Shown here: positions 1 to 6,287 of the stretch, in pieces
Layout: each line of letters opens with the position of its first letter
How positions within the stretch are numbered: the stretch's first letter is position 1
Assembly (NCBI GenBank): GCA_023434265.1
Contig: JAEYTA010000101.1
Coordinates: forward strand, 1 to 9,350
Source of the DNA: Pseudomonadota bacterium
GTDB lineage: Bacteria > Pseudomonadota > Alphaproteobacteria > Caulobacterales > Caulobacteraceae
DNA: 9,350 bases
Direction of reading: 5' to 3'
The notes under the pieces: generated by a model
What the model saw: only the letters and a program-made list of their open reading frames with translations
The model's database searches: none
Told to the model about the DNA's origin: nothing
Position numbers and translations under genes: made by a program

Positions 1-203
1 TGGAATTCGTCGTCTACGTGCTGGAGCGGTTCTTCGGAAAGAGCCGCGAGGACGCCACCCGCATCATGCTGCATGTGCACCAGCATGGCGTCGGGGTGTG
101 CGGCGTCTTCACCTACGAGGTGGCCGAGACCAAGGTCGCCCAGGTGGTCGAGACGGCGCGGCGCCACCAGCACCCCCTGCAATGCACGATGGAAAAGGAC
201 TGA
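1..203 (+). CDS. clpS: ATP-dependent Clp protease adaptor ClpS (3' part)
   Basis: ClpS is a small cytoplasmic adaptor that binds proteins with destabilising N-terminal residues (N-degrons) and hands them to the N-domain of ClpA for degradation by ClpAP. The gene runs off the left edge. The first two bases complete a Met codon, followed by 66 in-frame codons (from position 3) and a TGA at 201-203. The visible part matches the ClpS core closely: EFVVYVLERFF, then LHVHQHGVGVCGVF, then EVAETKVAQVVETAR, ending HPLQCTMEKD. The truncated Met corresponds to the gatekeeper Met of E. coli ClpS (M40), and the His of the LHVH motif to the N-degron-contacting H66. The missing part is therefore about 40-50 N-terminal residues. 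clpA starts 7 bases after the stop, and its ribosome-binding site overlaps this stop codon, so the two genes are surely one transcript. Confidence 0.96.
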   Translation, partial: EFVVYVLERFFGKSREDATRIMLHVHQHGVGVCGVFTYEVAETKVAQVVETARRHQHPLQCTMEKD

Positions 204-207
204 GAGG
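202..207 (+). promoter_or_regulatory. clpA ribosome-binding site overlapping the clpS stop
   Basis: GAGAGG lies 3 bases upstream of the ATG at 211 and overlaps the last two bases of the clpS TGA (201-203). This decides the clpA start and suggests translational coupling of the pair. Confidence 0.7.
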
Positions 208-210
208 ATC

Positions 211-2520
211 ATGCCCTCGTTTTCCCGTCCTCTCGAAGAGACCCTGCACCGGGCGGTGCATTACGCCAACGAGCGCCGGCACGAATACGCCACGCTCGAG
301 CACCTGCTGCTTGCCCTCGTCGACGACCCCGACGCGGCCAATGTGATGACCGCCTGCAATGTCGACCTGACGGCGCTGAAGACGGCGCTGACGCTCTATG
401 TCGACACCGACCTGGCGGCGCTGGCGACGTCGGACGGCGACGACGCCAAGCCGACCGCCGGCTTCCAGCGGGTGATCCAGCGGGCGGTGATCCACGTGCA
501 GTCCTCGGGCCGCGAGGAGGTGACCGGGGCCAATGTGCTGGTGGCCATCTTCTCGGAACGCGAGAGCCACGCCGCCTACTTCCTGCAGGAGCAGGACATG
601 ACCCGCTACGACGCGGTCAACTACATCGCCCACGGCATCGCCAAGAAGCCGGGGGCGGGCGAGACGCGGCCGGCCAAGGCAGGGGGCAGCCCCGAGGACG
701 CCGAGGACGCCGCCGCCGCCAAGACCGGCGGCGAGGCGCTGGAGGCCTATTGCGTCGATCTCAACGCCAAGGCGCGGGACGGCCGGATCGACCCGCTGAT
801 CGGGCGCACCGCCGAGGTCGAGCGCTCGATCCAGATCCTGTGCCGGCGGACCAAGAACAACCCGCTGCTGGTCGGCGACCCGGGCGTCGGCAAGACCGCC
901 ATCGCCGAGGGCCTGGCGCGCAAGATCGTCAAGGGCGAGGTGCCGGACGTCCTCAAGGACGCCACCATCTACAGCCTCGACATGGGGGCGCTGCTGGCCG
1001 GCACCCACTATCGCGGCGACTTCGAGGAGCGGCTGAAGCAGGTCGTCAAGGAGCTGGAGCAGCACGACGACGCGGTGCTCTTCATCGACGAGATCCACAC
1101 GGTGATCGGCGCCGGGGCCACCTCGGGCGGGGCCATGGACGCCTCGAACCTGCTGAAGCCGGCGCTGGCCTCGGGCTCGCTGCGCTGCATGGGCTCGACG
1201 ACCTACAAGGAGTACCGCCAACATTTCGAGAAGGACCGGGCGCTGGCGCGGCGCTTCCAGAAGATCGACGTCAATGAGCCGACGGTAGACGACACCATCC
1301 GCATCCTGAAGGGACTGAAGACCTCCTACGAGGGTCACCACAAACTGCGCTACACGGACGCGGCGATCCGCACGGCGGTGGAGCTGTCGGCGCGCTACAT
1401 GACCGACCGCAAACTGCCGGACAAGGCGATCGACGTCATCGACGAGGCGGGGGCGTCGCAGATGCTGCTGCCGGAGTCGAAGCGGAAGAAGGTCATCGGC
1501 CAGAAGGAGGTCGAGGCCGTCATCGCCAAGATGGCGCGCATCCCGCCGAAGTCGGTCTCCAAGTCCGACACCGAGGCGCTGCGCGAACTGCAGGCCGACC
1601 TGAACCGGGTGGTGTTCGGCCAGGAAGGCGCGATCGAGCAGGTCTCGGCGGCGATGAAGCTGGCCCGCGCCGGCCTGCGCGACCCGCAGAAGCCGATCGG
1701 CGCCTTCCTGTTCTCGGGGCCGACCGGGGTCGGCAAGACCGAGGTGGCCAAGCAACTGGCGGCGACGCTGGGCATCGAGATGCTGCGCTTCGACATGTCC
1801 GAGTACATGGAGCGGCACACGGTCTCGCGGCTGATCGGCGCTCCTCCGGGTTACGTCGGTCACGACCAGGGCGGCCTGCTGACCGACGCCGTCGACCAGC
1901 ACCCGCACGCGGTGGTGCTGCTGGATGAGATCGAGAAGGCCCACCCGGACGTCTACAACATCCTGCTGCAGGTGATGGATAACGGCCAGCTGACCGACGC
2001 CGTCGGCAAGAAGGTCGACTTCCGCAACGTCATCCTCATCATGACCACCAACGCGGGGGCCGCCGACAACGCCCGCGCCGCCATCGGCTTCGGCCGCGGC
2101 AAGGTCGAGGGCGAGGACGAGAAGGCCATCCAGCGCCTGTTCGCGCCGGAGTTCCGCAACCGCCTCGACGCCATTGTCGCCTTCAAGGCGCTGGACGCCG
2201 AGACCATCCGCTCGGTGGTGACCAAGTTCGTGCTGCAGCTGGAGGCCCAGCTGGCGGACCGCAACATCACCATCGAACTGACCGACGAAGCGAACGACTG
2301 GCTGGCCAAGAACGGCTTCGACGAGCTGTACGGCGCCCGGCCGCTGGCGCGGGTGATCCAGGAGCACATCAAGAAGCCGCTGGCCGACGACATCCTGTTC
2401 GGCCGGCTGACCCGCGGCGGGCACGTCAAGGTGGAGCTGAAGGACGGCAAGATCGCCTTCGACATCGCCGGACCCTCCGGCGCGCCGGTGAAGGAGCCGG
2501 CCGACGAGGCGGCGGGGTAG
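211..2520 (+). CDS. clpA: ATP-dependent Clp protease ATP-binding subunit ClpA
   Basis: ClpA is the hexameric AAA+ unfoldase that threads substrates into the ClpP peptidase in the cytoplasm. The product is 769 residues, close to the usual length of about 750-770. An N-domain with two Clp repeats spans about residues 1-140, then a linker rich in Ala, Glu and Gly. The first AAA module has Walker A GDPGVGKT (222-229) and Walker B VLFIDE (289-294). The second has Walker A GPTGVGKT (503-510) and Walker B VVLLDE (568-573). The IGF tripeptide at 625-627 sits where the ClpP-docking IGL/IGF loop lies, which separates ClpA from ClpB. The ATG at 211 is chosen because it gives the canonical N-domain start (MPSFSRPLEETLHRA) and follows GAGAGG at 202-207. 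An in-frame ATG at 73 lies inside clpS and can be dismissed. The stop codon ends 3 bases before the end of the convergent histidine kinase gene. Confidence 0.98.
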   Translation: MPSFSRPLEETLHRAVHYANERRHEYATLEHLLLALVDDPDAANVMTACNVDLTALKTALTLYVDTDLAALATSDGDDAKPTAGFQRVIQRAVIHVQSSGREEVTGANVLVAIFSERESHAAYFLQEQDMTRYDAVNYIAHGIAKKPGAGETRPAKAGGSPEDAEDAAAAKTGGEALEAYCVDLNAKARDGRIDPLIGRTAEVERSIQILCRRTKNNPLLVGDPGVGKTAIAEGLARKIVKGEVPDVLKDATIYSLDMGALLAGTHYRGDFEERLKQVVKELEQHDDAVLFIDEIHTVIGAGATSGGAMDASNLLKPALASGSLRCMGSTTYKEYRQHFEKDRALARRFQKIDVNEPTVDDTIRILKGLKTSYEGHHKLRYTDAAIRTAVELSARYMTDRKLPDKAIDVIDEAGASQMLLPESKRKKVIGQKEVEAVIAKMARIPPKSVSKSDTEALRELQADLNRVVFGQEGAIEQVSAAMKLARAGLRDPQKPIGAFLFSGPTGVGKTEVAKQLAATLGIEMLRFDMSEYMERHTVSRLIGAPPGYVGHDQGGLLTDAVDQHPHAVVLLDEIEKAHPDVYNILLQVMDNGQLTDAVGKKVDFRNVILIMTTNAGAADNARAAIGFGRGKVEGEDEKAIQRLFAPEFRNRLDAIVAFKALDAETIRSVVTKFVLQLEAQLADRNITIELTDEANDWLAKNGFDELYGARPLARVIQEHIKKPLADDILFGRLTRGGHVKVELKDGKIAFDIAGPSGAPVKEPADEAAG

Positions 2521-2523
2521 GCC

Positions 2524-4179
2524 TCAGGCCGCCAGGCCGCGGCGCGCGGCCGCCGCCGGGAGGCGGGCGGCCGGCGCGTCGATGATGAACACCGAGCCGG
2601 CGCCGGGCGTGCTCATCACGCGGAGGGTCCCGCCCATGGCCTCGACCAGGCCGCGCGCGAGGGTCAGGCCGATGCCGGCGCCGGCGGTGTCGCGCACGGC
2701 CGGATCCTCGGCGCGGACGAACTTGCCGAACAGGTCGTGGAGGCGCTCGGGCGCGATGCCAACGCCAGTGTCGACGACGCGGATCTCGAAGCCCTGGGCG
2801 GTCGGGTCGGCCTCGAGCCGGACGGAGCCGCGCGGGGTGTAGCGGATGGCGTTGTCGATCAGGCAGTCGAGAGCCTGGCGGAGGCCGTCCCCGTCGAGAC
2901 GCCACAGGCCGGCGAGGGCGGGCGCGACGACCGTCCGAAGCGTCAGGCCGGCGTGCCGGGCCGCGGGCTGATGATGGGCGGCGATCTCGGCGAGCAGGGC
3001 GGAGAGGTCGACCTCCGCCGGGGCGGAGGCGAGGCCGCCCTTCTCGATGCGGGCCACGGTGAGGATGCGCTCGATGAGCTCCAGCAGACTCTCGCCGGAC
3101 TTGCGGAGCACGCCCAGCTGGCTGCGCTGGGCCGCCGTCAGGTCGCCCATGGCCATGACCTGGGCCATGCCGAGGACGCCGTTCAGCGGGGTGCGCAGCT
3201 CGTGGCTCATGTTGGCGAGGAAGCGGGACTTGGCGCCGTTGGCCGCCTCGGCCCGGTCGCGCGCCTCGGTCAGCTCCAGCTCGCTGGCCGCGAGGCGGTC
3301 GACGATGCGGCGCAGTCGGGCGAGAAGGTAGACGGCGGCGGCGGCGATCAGCAGCAGGGCCAGGCCGACGAAGGGGGCGGCGTTCAGCAGCACGGAGCGG
3401 CCGGGGTGGTCGGGCGTCCAGACGATGCGGCCCAGCGGTCGCCCCGCCGCGTCGGCGAGGGAGACCGAGGCCTGCCCGGCCTTCACCGCGACGGCCGGAC
3501 CGGGCGTGAAGGCGGGATCCCTGAGCGAGAGGTCGCGCCGGAGGTTGGCGACGAAGGCCGGCATGGCCACGGCGGAGACCACCACCGGGTCGGCGGCGAG
3601 GCGCGGCGCGGAAACATCCTCCCGGACGATCGTGCCGAGGCCGACGAGATAGAGGTCGCCCTCGACGCGGACGAGGGCGGTGCGGTTGACGGCGGCGTCG
3701 AAGCCGACGCGGGGCCGGTCGCGCTTCGCGGCCGCCGCGCGCCGCACTTCGGCGACCAGGGGCGCGACAGCCGCGATGAAGGGACGTTCGGCGCGGGCGG
3801 AGGCCGGCTCGCCGTCACGGGAGACCATCAGCAGTTCGCCGCGCCGGCCGTAGAGCAGGGTGATCGTGTGATCCATGTAGTCGGCGTAGTAGTCGCCGAA
3901 GTTCGCCTGCAGATAGTCGAGGTCCGGGGCGTCCGAGGCCAGCACGCGCACCGGGTCGTTCCAGATGGCGGCGGAATTGATGTCCTCGACCAGGCCCTCC
4001 AGCTGCCGGGTCAGGCGGAGTTCGACCAGCTCGCGCTCGCTGTCGGCCTCGACCCGGTCGACCGTGGCGGCGGCATAGGCCAGCAGGCCGCCGGCGCCGA
4101 GCACGACGAGGGCCAGCGTCGCCACGGTGATGGCCACGATCCGCTTGAGGTTCCGACGTTCGGCTTGGGCGGGCGACAT
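2524..4179 (-). CDS. Membrane sensor histidine kinase with CHASE4-like domain
   Basis: A two-component sensor kinase of 551 residues that should autophosphorylate on His and pass phosphate to an unidentified response regulator. One membrane segment lies at about residues 13-38. A periplasmic region of about 225 residues follows, resembling CHASE4 domains (WND at 73-75, later LLYGRRGELL). A second membrane segment lies at about 264-287, then a short coiled linker. The HisKA H-box is SHELRTP at 325-331, phosphoacceptor H326. The HATPase_c domain has its N-box at DNAIRYTP (442-449), G1 DTGVG (470-474), F-box LFGKF (483-487) and G2 GAGIGL (500-505). There is no receiver domain and no regulator gene next to it, so it is an orphan here. 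The ATG at 4179 is preceded by GAGG only one base away, a poor spacing; an in-frame GTG at 4245 behind GACAGG is an alternative start. The signal and partner are unknown. Confidence 0.92.
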   Translation of the reverse strand: MSPAQAERRNLKRIVAITVATLALVVLGAGGLLAYAAATVDRVEADSERELVELRLTRQLEGLVEDINSAAIWNDPVRVLASDAPDLDYLQANFGDYYADYMDHTITLLYGRRGELLMVSRDGEPASARAERPFIAAVAPLVAEVRRAAAAKRDRPRVGFDAAVNRTALVRVEGDLYLVGLGTIVREDVSAPRLAADPVVVSAVAMPAFVANLRRDLSLRDPAFTPGPAVAVKAGQASVSLADAAGRPLGRIVWTPDHPGRSVLLNAAPFVGLALLLIAAAAVYLLARLRRIVDRLAASELELTEARDRAEAANGAKSRFLANMSHELRTPLNGVLGMAQVMAMGDLTAAQRSQLGVLRKSGESLLELIERILTVARIEKGGLASAPAEVDLSALLAEIAAHHQPAARHAGLTLRTVVAPALAGLWRLDGDGLRQALDCLIDNAIRYTPRGSVRLEADPTAQGFEIRVVDTGVGIAPERLHDLFGKFVRAEDPAVRDTAGAGIGLTLARGLVEAMGGTLRVMSTPGAGSVFIIDAPAARLPAAAARRGLAA

Positions 4180-4293
4180 GCCTCGCGGGTGTGGCCGGAC
4201 CGCCGCTAAGGATCGGTGTCGGAACAGGCTTACCCGCCGATTCACCCTGTCCGCAGGCGGAAGGATTAAGCCCCGGCCGGGGATACCTCGGGG
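4180..4293. promoter_or_regulatory. Divergent intergenic region (kinase / TorF-family gene) with two dyads
   Basis: This gap must hold the start signals of both the kinase (minus) and the TorF-family gene (plus). Two perfect short dyads are visible: TCCGC-AG-GCGGA at 4250-4261 and CCCCGGCCGGGG at 4271-4282. The second ends 11 bases before the ATG at 4294. No convincing -35/-10 pair was found on either strand. A GGAAC at 4221-4225 lacks a matching downstream element. The dyads could be operators or hairpins, but in DNA this GC-rich they could also be chance. Confidence 0.35.
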
Positions 4294-5010
4294 ATGATCC
4301 GCCGTCCCGCCCCGCCCGCCGCCGCCGTCCTGCCCGCCCTGATGCTCGCCCTCGCGGCGGCCGGCGGTGCGCGGGCGCAGGAGGCGGAGGCGCCGTGGTC
4401 GGTGGAGGGCCGGGTGGGCGTCGTCTCGGAGTACCGGGACCGCGGCTGGGACCTGTCCGCCGGGGAGCCCGCGGTGCAGGGCGAGGCGACGCTGTCCCAT
4501 GCTTCGGGCTGGTACGCCGGGGTGTGGGGCTCGACCATCGAGGAATACGGCGTCGGCGCGGACGGCGACGGCGCGGAGGTCGAGGTCACCCTCTATGCGG
4601 GCTGGGCCCGGTCGGCGGCCGGTTTCGACGTCGACCTGGGGCTGTGGCGGACGGTCTACCCGGACGGCGAGGATGTCGACTACACCGAGGTCGCGGCGCA
4701 GGTCGGACGCAGCTTCGGCGACACCGCCGTCAATCTCGGGGCGGTGTGGGCTCCGGTCCAGACGGGGACGGGCGACGAGGCGAACACCTGGGTGTGGACC
4801 CGGGTCGAGCACGCCCCGGAGGCGTGGCCGGTCAGCCTGCACGCCACGCTCGGGCACGAGGACGGCGGCTTCGCCCCCGATGGCAAGACCGACTGGCGGT
4901 TGGGCGTCGCGGCGCCGGTCGGACCGGTGACCCTGGGCCTCGACTGGGTCGACAGCGACGCCGAGGACGGGGCGGTGGTCGCCTCGGTGATCTGGAGCTT
5001 CAGCCGCTAG
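4294..5010 (+). CDS. TorF-family putative porin (outer-membrane beta-barrel)
   Basis: A 238-residue exported protein. It begins with a Sec signal peptide: Arg at 3-4, a hydrophobic Ala/Leu core at about 9-24, and a likely cleavage after ARA at residue 28, leaving QEAEAP. The mature part carries signatures of the TorF/TIGR02001 family of putative porins. These are a start like VEGRVGVVSEYRDRGW, then a SAGEPAVQG stretch, a GWYAGVWGS strand, an EVTLYAGW strand and a YPDGEDVDYTEV segment. Alternating polar and hydrophobic residues, frequent Trp and Tyr, and a final strand VVASVIWSFSR fit a beta-barrel. The family has no firmly assigned substrate, so transport function is inferred. The gene is divergent from the histidine kinase, which might regulate it, but nothing here proves that. 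No strong ribosome-binding site precedes the ATG, only GGGG directly before it. The stop overlaps the stop of the convergent csbD-like gene. Confidence 0.86.
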   Translation: MIRRPAPPAAAVLPALMLALAAAGGARAQEAEAPWSVEGRVGVVSEYRDRGWDLSAGEPAVQGEATLSHASGWYAGVWGSTIEEYGVGADGDGAEVEVTLYAGWARSAAGFDVDLGLWRTVYPDGEDVDYTEVAAQVGRSFGDTAVNLGAVWAPVQTGTGDEANTWVWTRVEHAPEAWPVSLHATLGHEDGGFAPDGKTDWRLGVAAPVGPVTLGLDWVDSDAEDGAVVASVIWSFSR

Positions 5011-5315
5011 CGGCGACGGCGACCGGCGCCGGCCAGCAGCATGGCGAGGCCGGCGACGATGCCCGTGGTGAGCAGCGGCTTGCGGCGGGCGAAGTCGAGG
5101 CCGGTGCGGGCATGGGCGCGGTACTGCTCAGGGGCCTTCTCGACGAGGCCGTCGAGGCCGTCGATGACGCGGCCGTAGGCCTGCCGGGCCTGCCCCCTGG
5201 CCTGCTTGAGGCGGCCTTCGAACTGCATCCTGGCGTCGCCGGCGTAGCGGCCGTTGGCGGCCTGGACCTTGCCCTCCATCTCGTCGACGAGGCCTTCGGC
5301 GCGGGTGTCGGTCAT
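5007..5315 (-). CDS. CsbD-family stress protein with C-terminal hydrophobic anchor
   Basis: A small protein of 102 residues. Residues about 8-55 match the CsbD-like pattern of amphipathic, charged helices with repeated Gly (EMEGKVQAANGRYAGDARM, then FEGRLKQARGQARQAYG). Residues about 80-97 form one hydrophobic stretch (PLLTTGIVAGLAMLLAGAG), capped by four to five Arg. This tail resembles the membrane anchor of YqjD/ElaB-type (DUF883) proteins more than a plain soluble CsbD. CsbD proteins are general-stress products of unknown biochemical role. The ATG at 5315 has GGGAGAG (5323-5329 on the complement) at good spacing. Upstream, a GGAAC-N17-CGCT element is a candidate EcfG-type stress promoter. 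The gene converges on the TorF-family gene, and the two stop codons share CTAG at 5007-5010. Confidence 0.85.
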   Translation of the reverse strand: MTDTRAEGLVDEMEGKVQAANGRYAGDARMQFEGRLKQARGQARQAYGRVIDGLDGLVEKAPEQYRAHARTGLDFARRKPLLTTGIVAGLAMLLAGAGRRRR

Positions 5316-5358
5316 GGGCGGTCTCTCCCGGATCGGTGGGGTGGAACGTTGCTGGCCA

Positions 5359-5384
5359 AGCGCGGGGAGGGGGCGGCGGGTTCC
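5359..5384 (-). promoter_or_regulatory. Candidate EcfG-type general stress promoter of the csbD-like gene
   Basis: On the minus strand GGAAC (5384 to 5380) is followed after 17 bases by CGCT (5362 to 5359). The alphaproteobacterial general-stress sigma factor EcfG/SigT recognises GGAAC-N16/17-CGTT, so the -35 is perfect and the -10 matches 3 of 4. The predicted start, near 5350, gives a leader of about 35 bases to the ATG at 5315. CsbD-type genes are frequent members of general stress regulons, which supports the call. Pentamer matches do occur by chance. Confidence 0.45.
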
Positions 5385-5432
5385 CGGCGCGAGCCGCGAG
5401 GCGGCGACTGGTCGCGGACCGGCGCCGAATTA

Positions 5433-5471
5433 TACCCGTATGATATTGACGGACGGGATTGCATCCGGGTA
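5433..5471. repeat. Inverted repeat TACCCG / CGGGTA in the AT-rich island
   Basis: TACCCG at 5433-5438 is the reverse complement of CGGGTA at 5466-5471, with 27 bases between. The match extends imperfectly outward (ATTATACCCG versus CGGGTAAAT). The arms flank the plus-strand TTGACG and touch the minus-strand TATAAT, so a dimeric regulator bound here could control both directions. Whether this is an operator is inference. Confidence 0.35.
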
Positions 5472-5481
5472 AATCGCCATC

Positions 5482-5526
5482 GTTTGGCAGGGTTTCCGCG
5501 ATTTCGGAGCGCCAACCGTGCCAAAC
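5482..5526. repeat. Inverted repeat GTTTGGCA / TGCCAAAC
   Basis: Perfect 8-base arms lie at 5482-5489 and 5519-5526, with 29 bases between that themselves contain a short CCG/CGG stem. They lie downstream of the plus-strand candidate promoter, so they could form a leader stem-loop or a wide operator for the DUF2239 gene. Confidence 0.4.
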
Positions 5527-5556
5527 CGCGCCACTCCCGCCGCCCCGCCGCCGACG

Positions 5557-5580
5557 CCTGCCCGCCGTCGAACGGGCAGG
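5557..5580. repeat. Strong 8-bp GC stem-loop upstream of the DUF2239 gene
   Basis: CCTGCCCG (5557-5564) pairs perfectly with CGGGCAGG (5573-5580) across an 8-base loop, CCGTCGAA. A competing inner stem, CCGT-CGA-ACGG, occupies the loop (5565-5575). No T-tract follows on either strand, so it is not a typical intrinsic terminator. It ends 44 bases before the Shine-Dalgarno of the DUF2239 gene and may be a leader structure. Confidence 0.5.
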
Positions 5581-5624
5581 ATAGCGGAGCCATACGTCAA
5601 AACCGGACGCACCTCGCGCGCCGC

Positions 5625-5632
5625 AAGGAGGA
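5625..5632 (+). promoter_or_regulatory. Strong Shine-Dalgarno of the DUF2239 gene
   Basis: AAGGAGGA lies 6 bases before the ATG at 5639, followed by a T-rich spacer. It is close to the perfect anti-16S complement and fixes the start codon. Confidence 0.85.
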
Positions 5633-5638
5633 TTTTTC

Positions 5639-6223
5639 ATGTCCGCCCGCGCCGACCTCCCCGTCGTCTGCTTCCACGGCGACACGCGCGTGGCCGAGGG
5701 TCCGCTGGACGCGGCGATGCCCCGGATCCGCGAGGCGATGCTGAAGGGCGGGGCCCCGCCGGTCGTGTTCGACCTCGCCACGGGACGAGGGGTCGACCTC
5801 GACCTGCGCGGAAGCCTGGCCGACGCCCTGGCGCGGCTGGAGCCGCCGCCGACGCCGGAGAAGCGGGGCCCGGGGCGTCCGAAGCTGGGGGTCGTGGCGC
5901 GCGAGGTGACCCTGCTGCCGCGCCACTGGGACTGGCTCTCGGCCCAGCCCGGCGGCGCCTCCGTGGCGCTGCGCAAGCTGGTCGAGGCGCAGATGAAGGG
6001 CGGCGAAGGCCCGGAGCGGGCGCGGCGGGCCAAGGAGGCGACCTGGCGCTTCCTCACCGCCATGGCCGGCGACCGGCCGGGCTACGAGGAGGCGACGCGC
6101 TGGCTGTTCGCCGGCGACTGGACGGCCTTCGAAGCGGCGGTGGAAGGGTGGCCGGCGGACGTGCGCGAGACGGCGCGGGCGATGGCGGCGGGGGCGTGGC
6201 GGAATGGGGCGGGCGCTCCGTGA
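5639..6223 (+). CDS. DUF2239 family protein
   Basis: A soluble 194-residue protein of the uncharacterised DUF2239 family, recognised by the segment PGRPKLGVVAREVTLLPRHW followed by DWLSAQPGGASVALRKLVEA (about residues 78-117). The biochemical role is not established. Seen in the sequence: an AT-hook-like RGPGRPK at 76-82, then a strand (REVTLLP), a helix (HWDWLSAQ), a Gly-rich turn and a second helix (ALRKLVEAQ). This order resembles a ribbon-helix-helix DNA-binding unit. The N-terminal 65 residues look like a small alpha/beta domain, and the C-terminal 60 are helical with many Trp. There is no signal peptide or membrane segment. The ATG at 5639 has the strongest ribosome-binding site in the window, AAGGAGGA at 5625-5632, 6 bases upstream. 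The toxin-antitoxin promoter starts 24 bases after its stop. Confidence 0.9.
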   Translation: MSARADLPVVCFHGDTRVAEGPLDAAMPRIREAMLKGGAPPVVFDLATGRGVDLDLRGSLADALARLEPPPTPEKRGPGRPKLGVVAREVTLLPRHWDWLSAQPGGASVALRKLVEAQMKGGEGPERARRAKEATWRFLTAMAGDRPGYEEATRWLFAGDWTAFEAAVEGWPADVRETARAMAAGAWRNGAGAP

Positions 6224-6247
6224 TAAGCTGGGCCGTTGGGCGCATGT

Positions 6248-6276
6248 TTGCCACGCATAACGTTATGCGTTATAAG
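6248..6276 (+). promoter_or_regulatory. higBA promoter, near-consensus sigma-70 type
   Basis: TTGCCA (6248-6253, 5 of 6 to TTGACA) and TATAAG (6271-6276, 5 of 6 to TATAAT) are separated by exactly 17 bases. This is the best promoter in the window. The -10 ends 11 bases before the higB ATG, so transcription should start at about 6282-6284 and leave a leader of only 4-6 bases. Confidence 0.8.
6253..6270. promoter_or_regulatory. Operator of the higBA operon, 18-bp perfect palindrome
   Basis: ACGCATAACGTTATGCGT is a perfect 18-bp palindrome that fills the spacer between the -35 and -10 of the toxin-antitoxin promoter. The half-site CGTTAT occurs again directly after it, at 6268-6273, overlapping the -10. 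Type II antitoxins such as HigA bind palindromes at their own promoter, so this is very likely the HigA or HigB-HigA autorepression site. Confidence 0.82.
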
Positions 6277-6287
6277 GGGCGAGTTGA

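Larger units (their letters stand above)
5316..5638. promoter_or_regulatory. 323-base divergent regulatory gap between the csbD-like and DUF2239 genes
   Basis: No protein gene is supported here. It contains, left to right: the csbD ribosome-binding site (5323-5329, minus), a candidate EcfG promoter (5359-5384, minus), and an AT-rich island at about 5428-5475 that stands out from its surroundings. In that island a perfect TATAAT lies on the minus strand (5434 to 5429). On the plus strand, TTGACG (5446-5451) is followed after 17 bases by GTAAAT (5469-5474), a weak sigma-70-like pair that could drive the DUF2239 gene. Three inverted repeats follow, listed separately, and then a strong Shine-Dalgarno. 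If the plus-strand promoter is right, the DUF2239 mRNA has a leader of about 160 bases. Confidence 0.5.

Noticed and set aside
73..210. In-frame 46-codon N-terminal extension of clpA from an ATG at 73
   Set aside because: It lies inside clpS, encodes an Arg/Ser/Pro-rich stretch unlike any ClpA, and has no ribosome-binding site. The ATG at 211 fits the family start.
109..2424. A 771-codon open frame on the minus strand opposite clpA
   Set aside because: It is the mirror of clpA in GC-rich DNA. The product is low-complexity (Leu, Arg, Gly, Val, Asp) without any family motif, whereas the plus strand encodes a complete ClpA.
2737..4209. A 490-codon plus-strand open frame opposite the histidine kinase
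   Set aside because: Its composition is a Gly/Asp/Glu/Arg-rich shadow of the kinase, which has every expected motif on the minus strand.
4221..4225. GGAAC as an EcfG -35 for the TorF-family gene
   Set aside because: No CGTT-like element lies 16-17 bases downstream (TCAC or CACC instead).
4180..4857. 226-codon upstream extension of the histidine kinase frame, opposite the TorF-family gene
   Set aside because: The extension is a shadow of the TorF-family gene and would put Pro/Arg-rich sequence before the first membrane segment. The short start is far more natural.
5485..5499. Sigma-54-like element (GG-N10-GC in TGGCAG...CCGC)
   Set aside because: The GG and GC spacing is right, but the -12 half departs from TTGC. 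No activator site or enhancer-binding protein is nearby, and GG-N10-GC is common by chance in this base composition.
5557..5580. The CCTGCCCG stem-loop as an intrinsic terminator
   Set aside because: No T-tract follows on either strand, and no transcript from the left needs termination here. It is kept only as a stem-loop.
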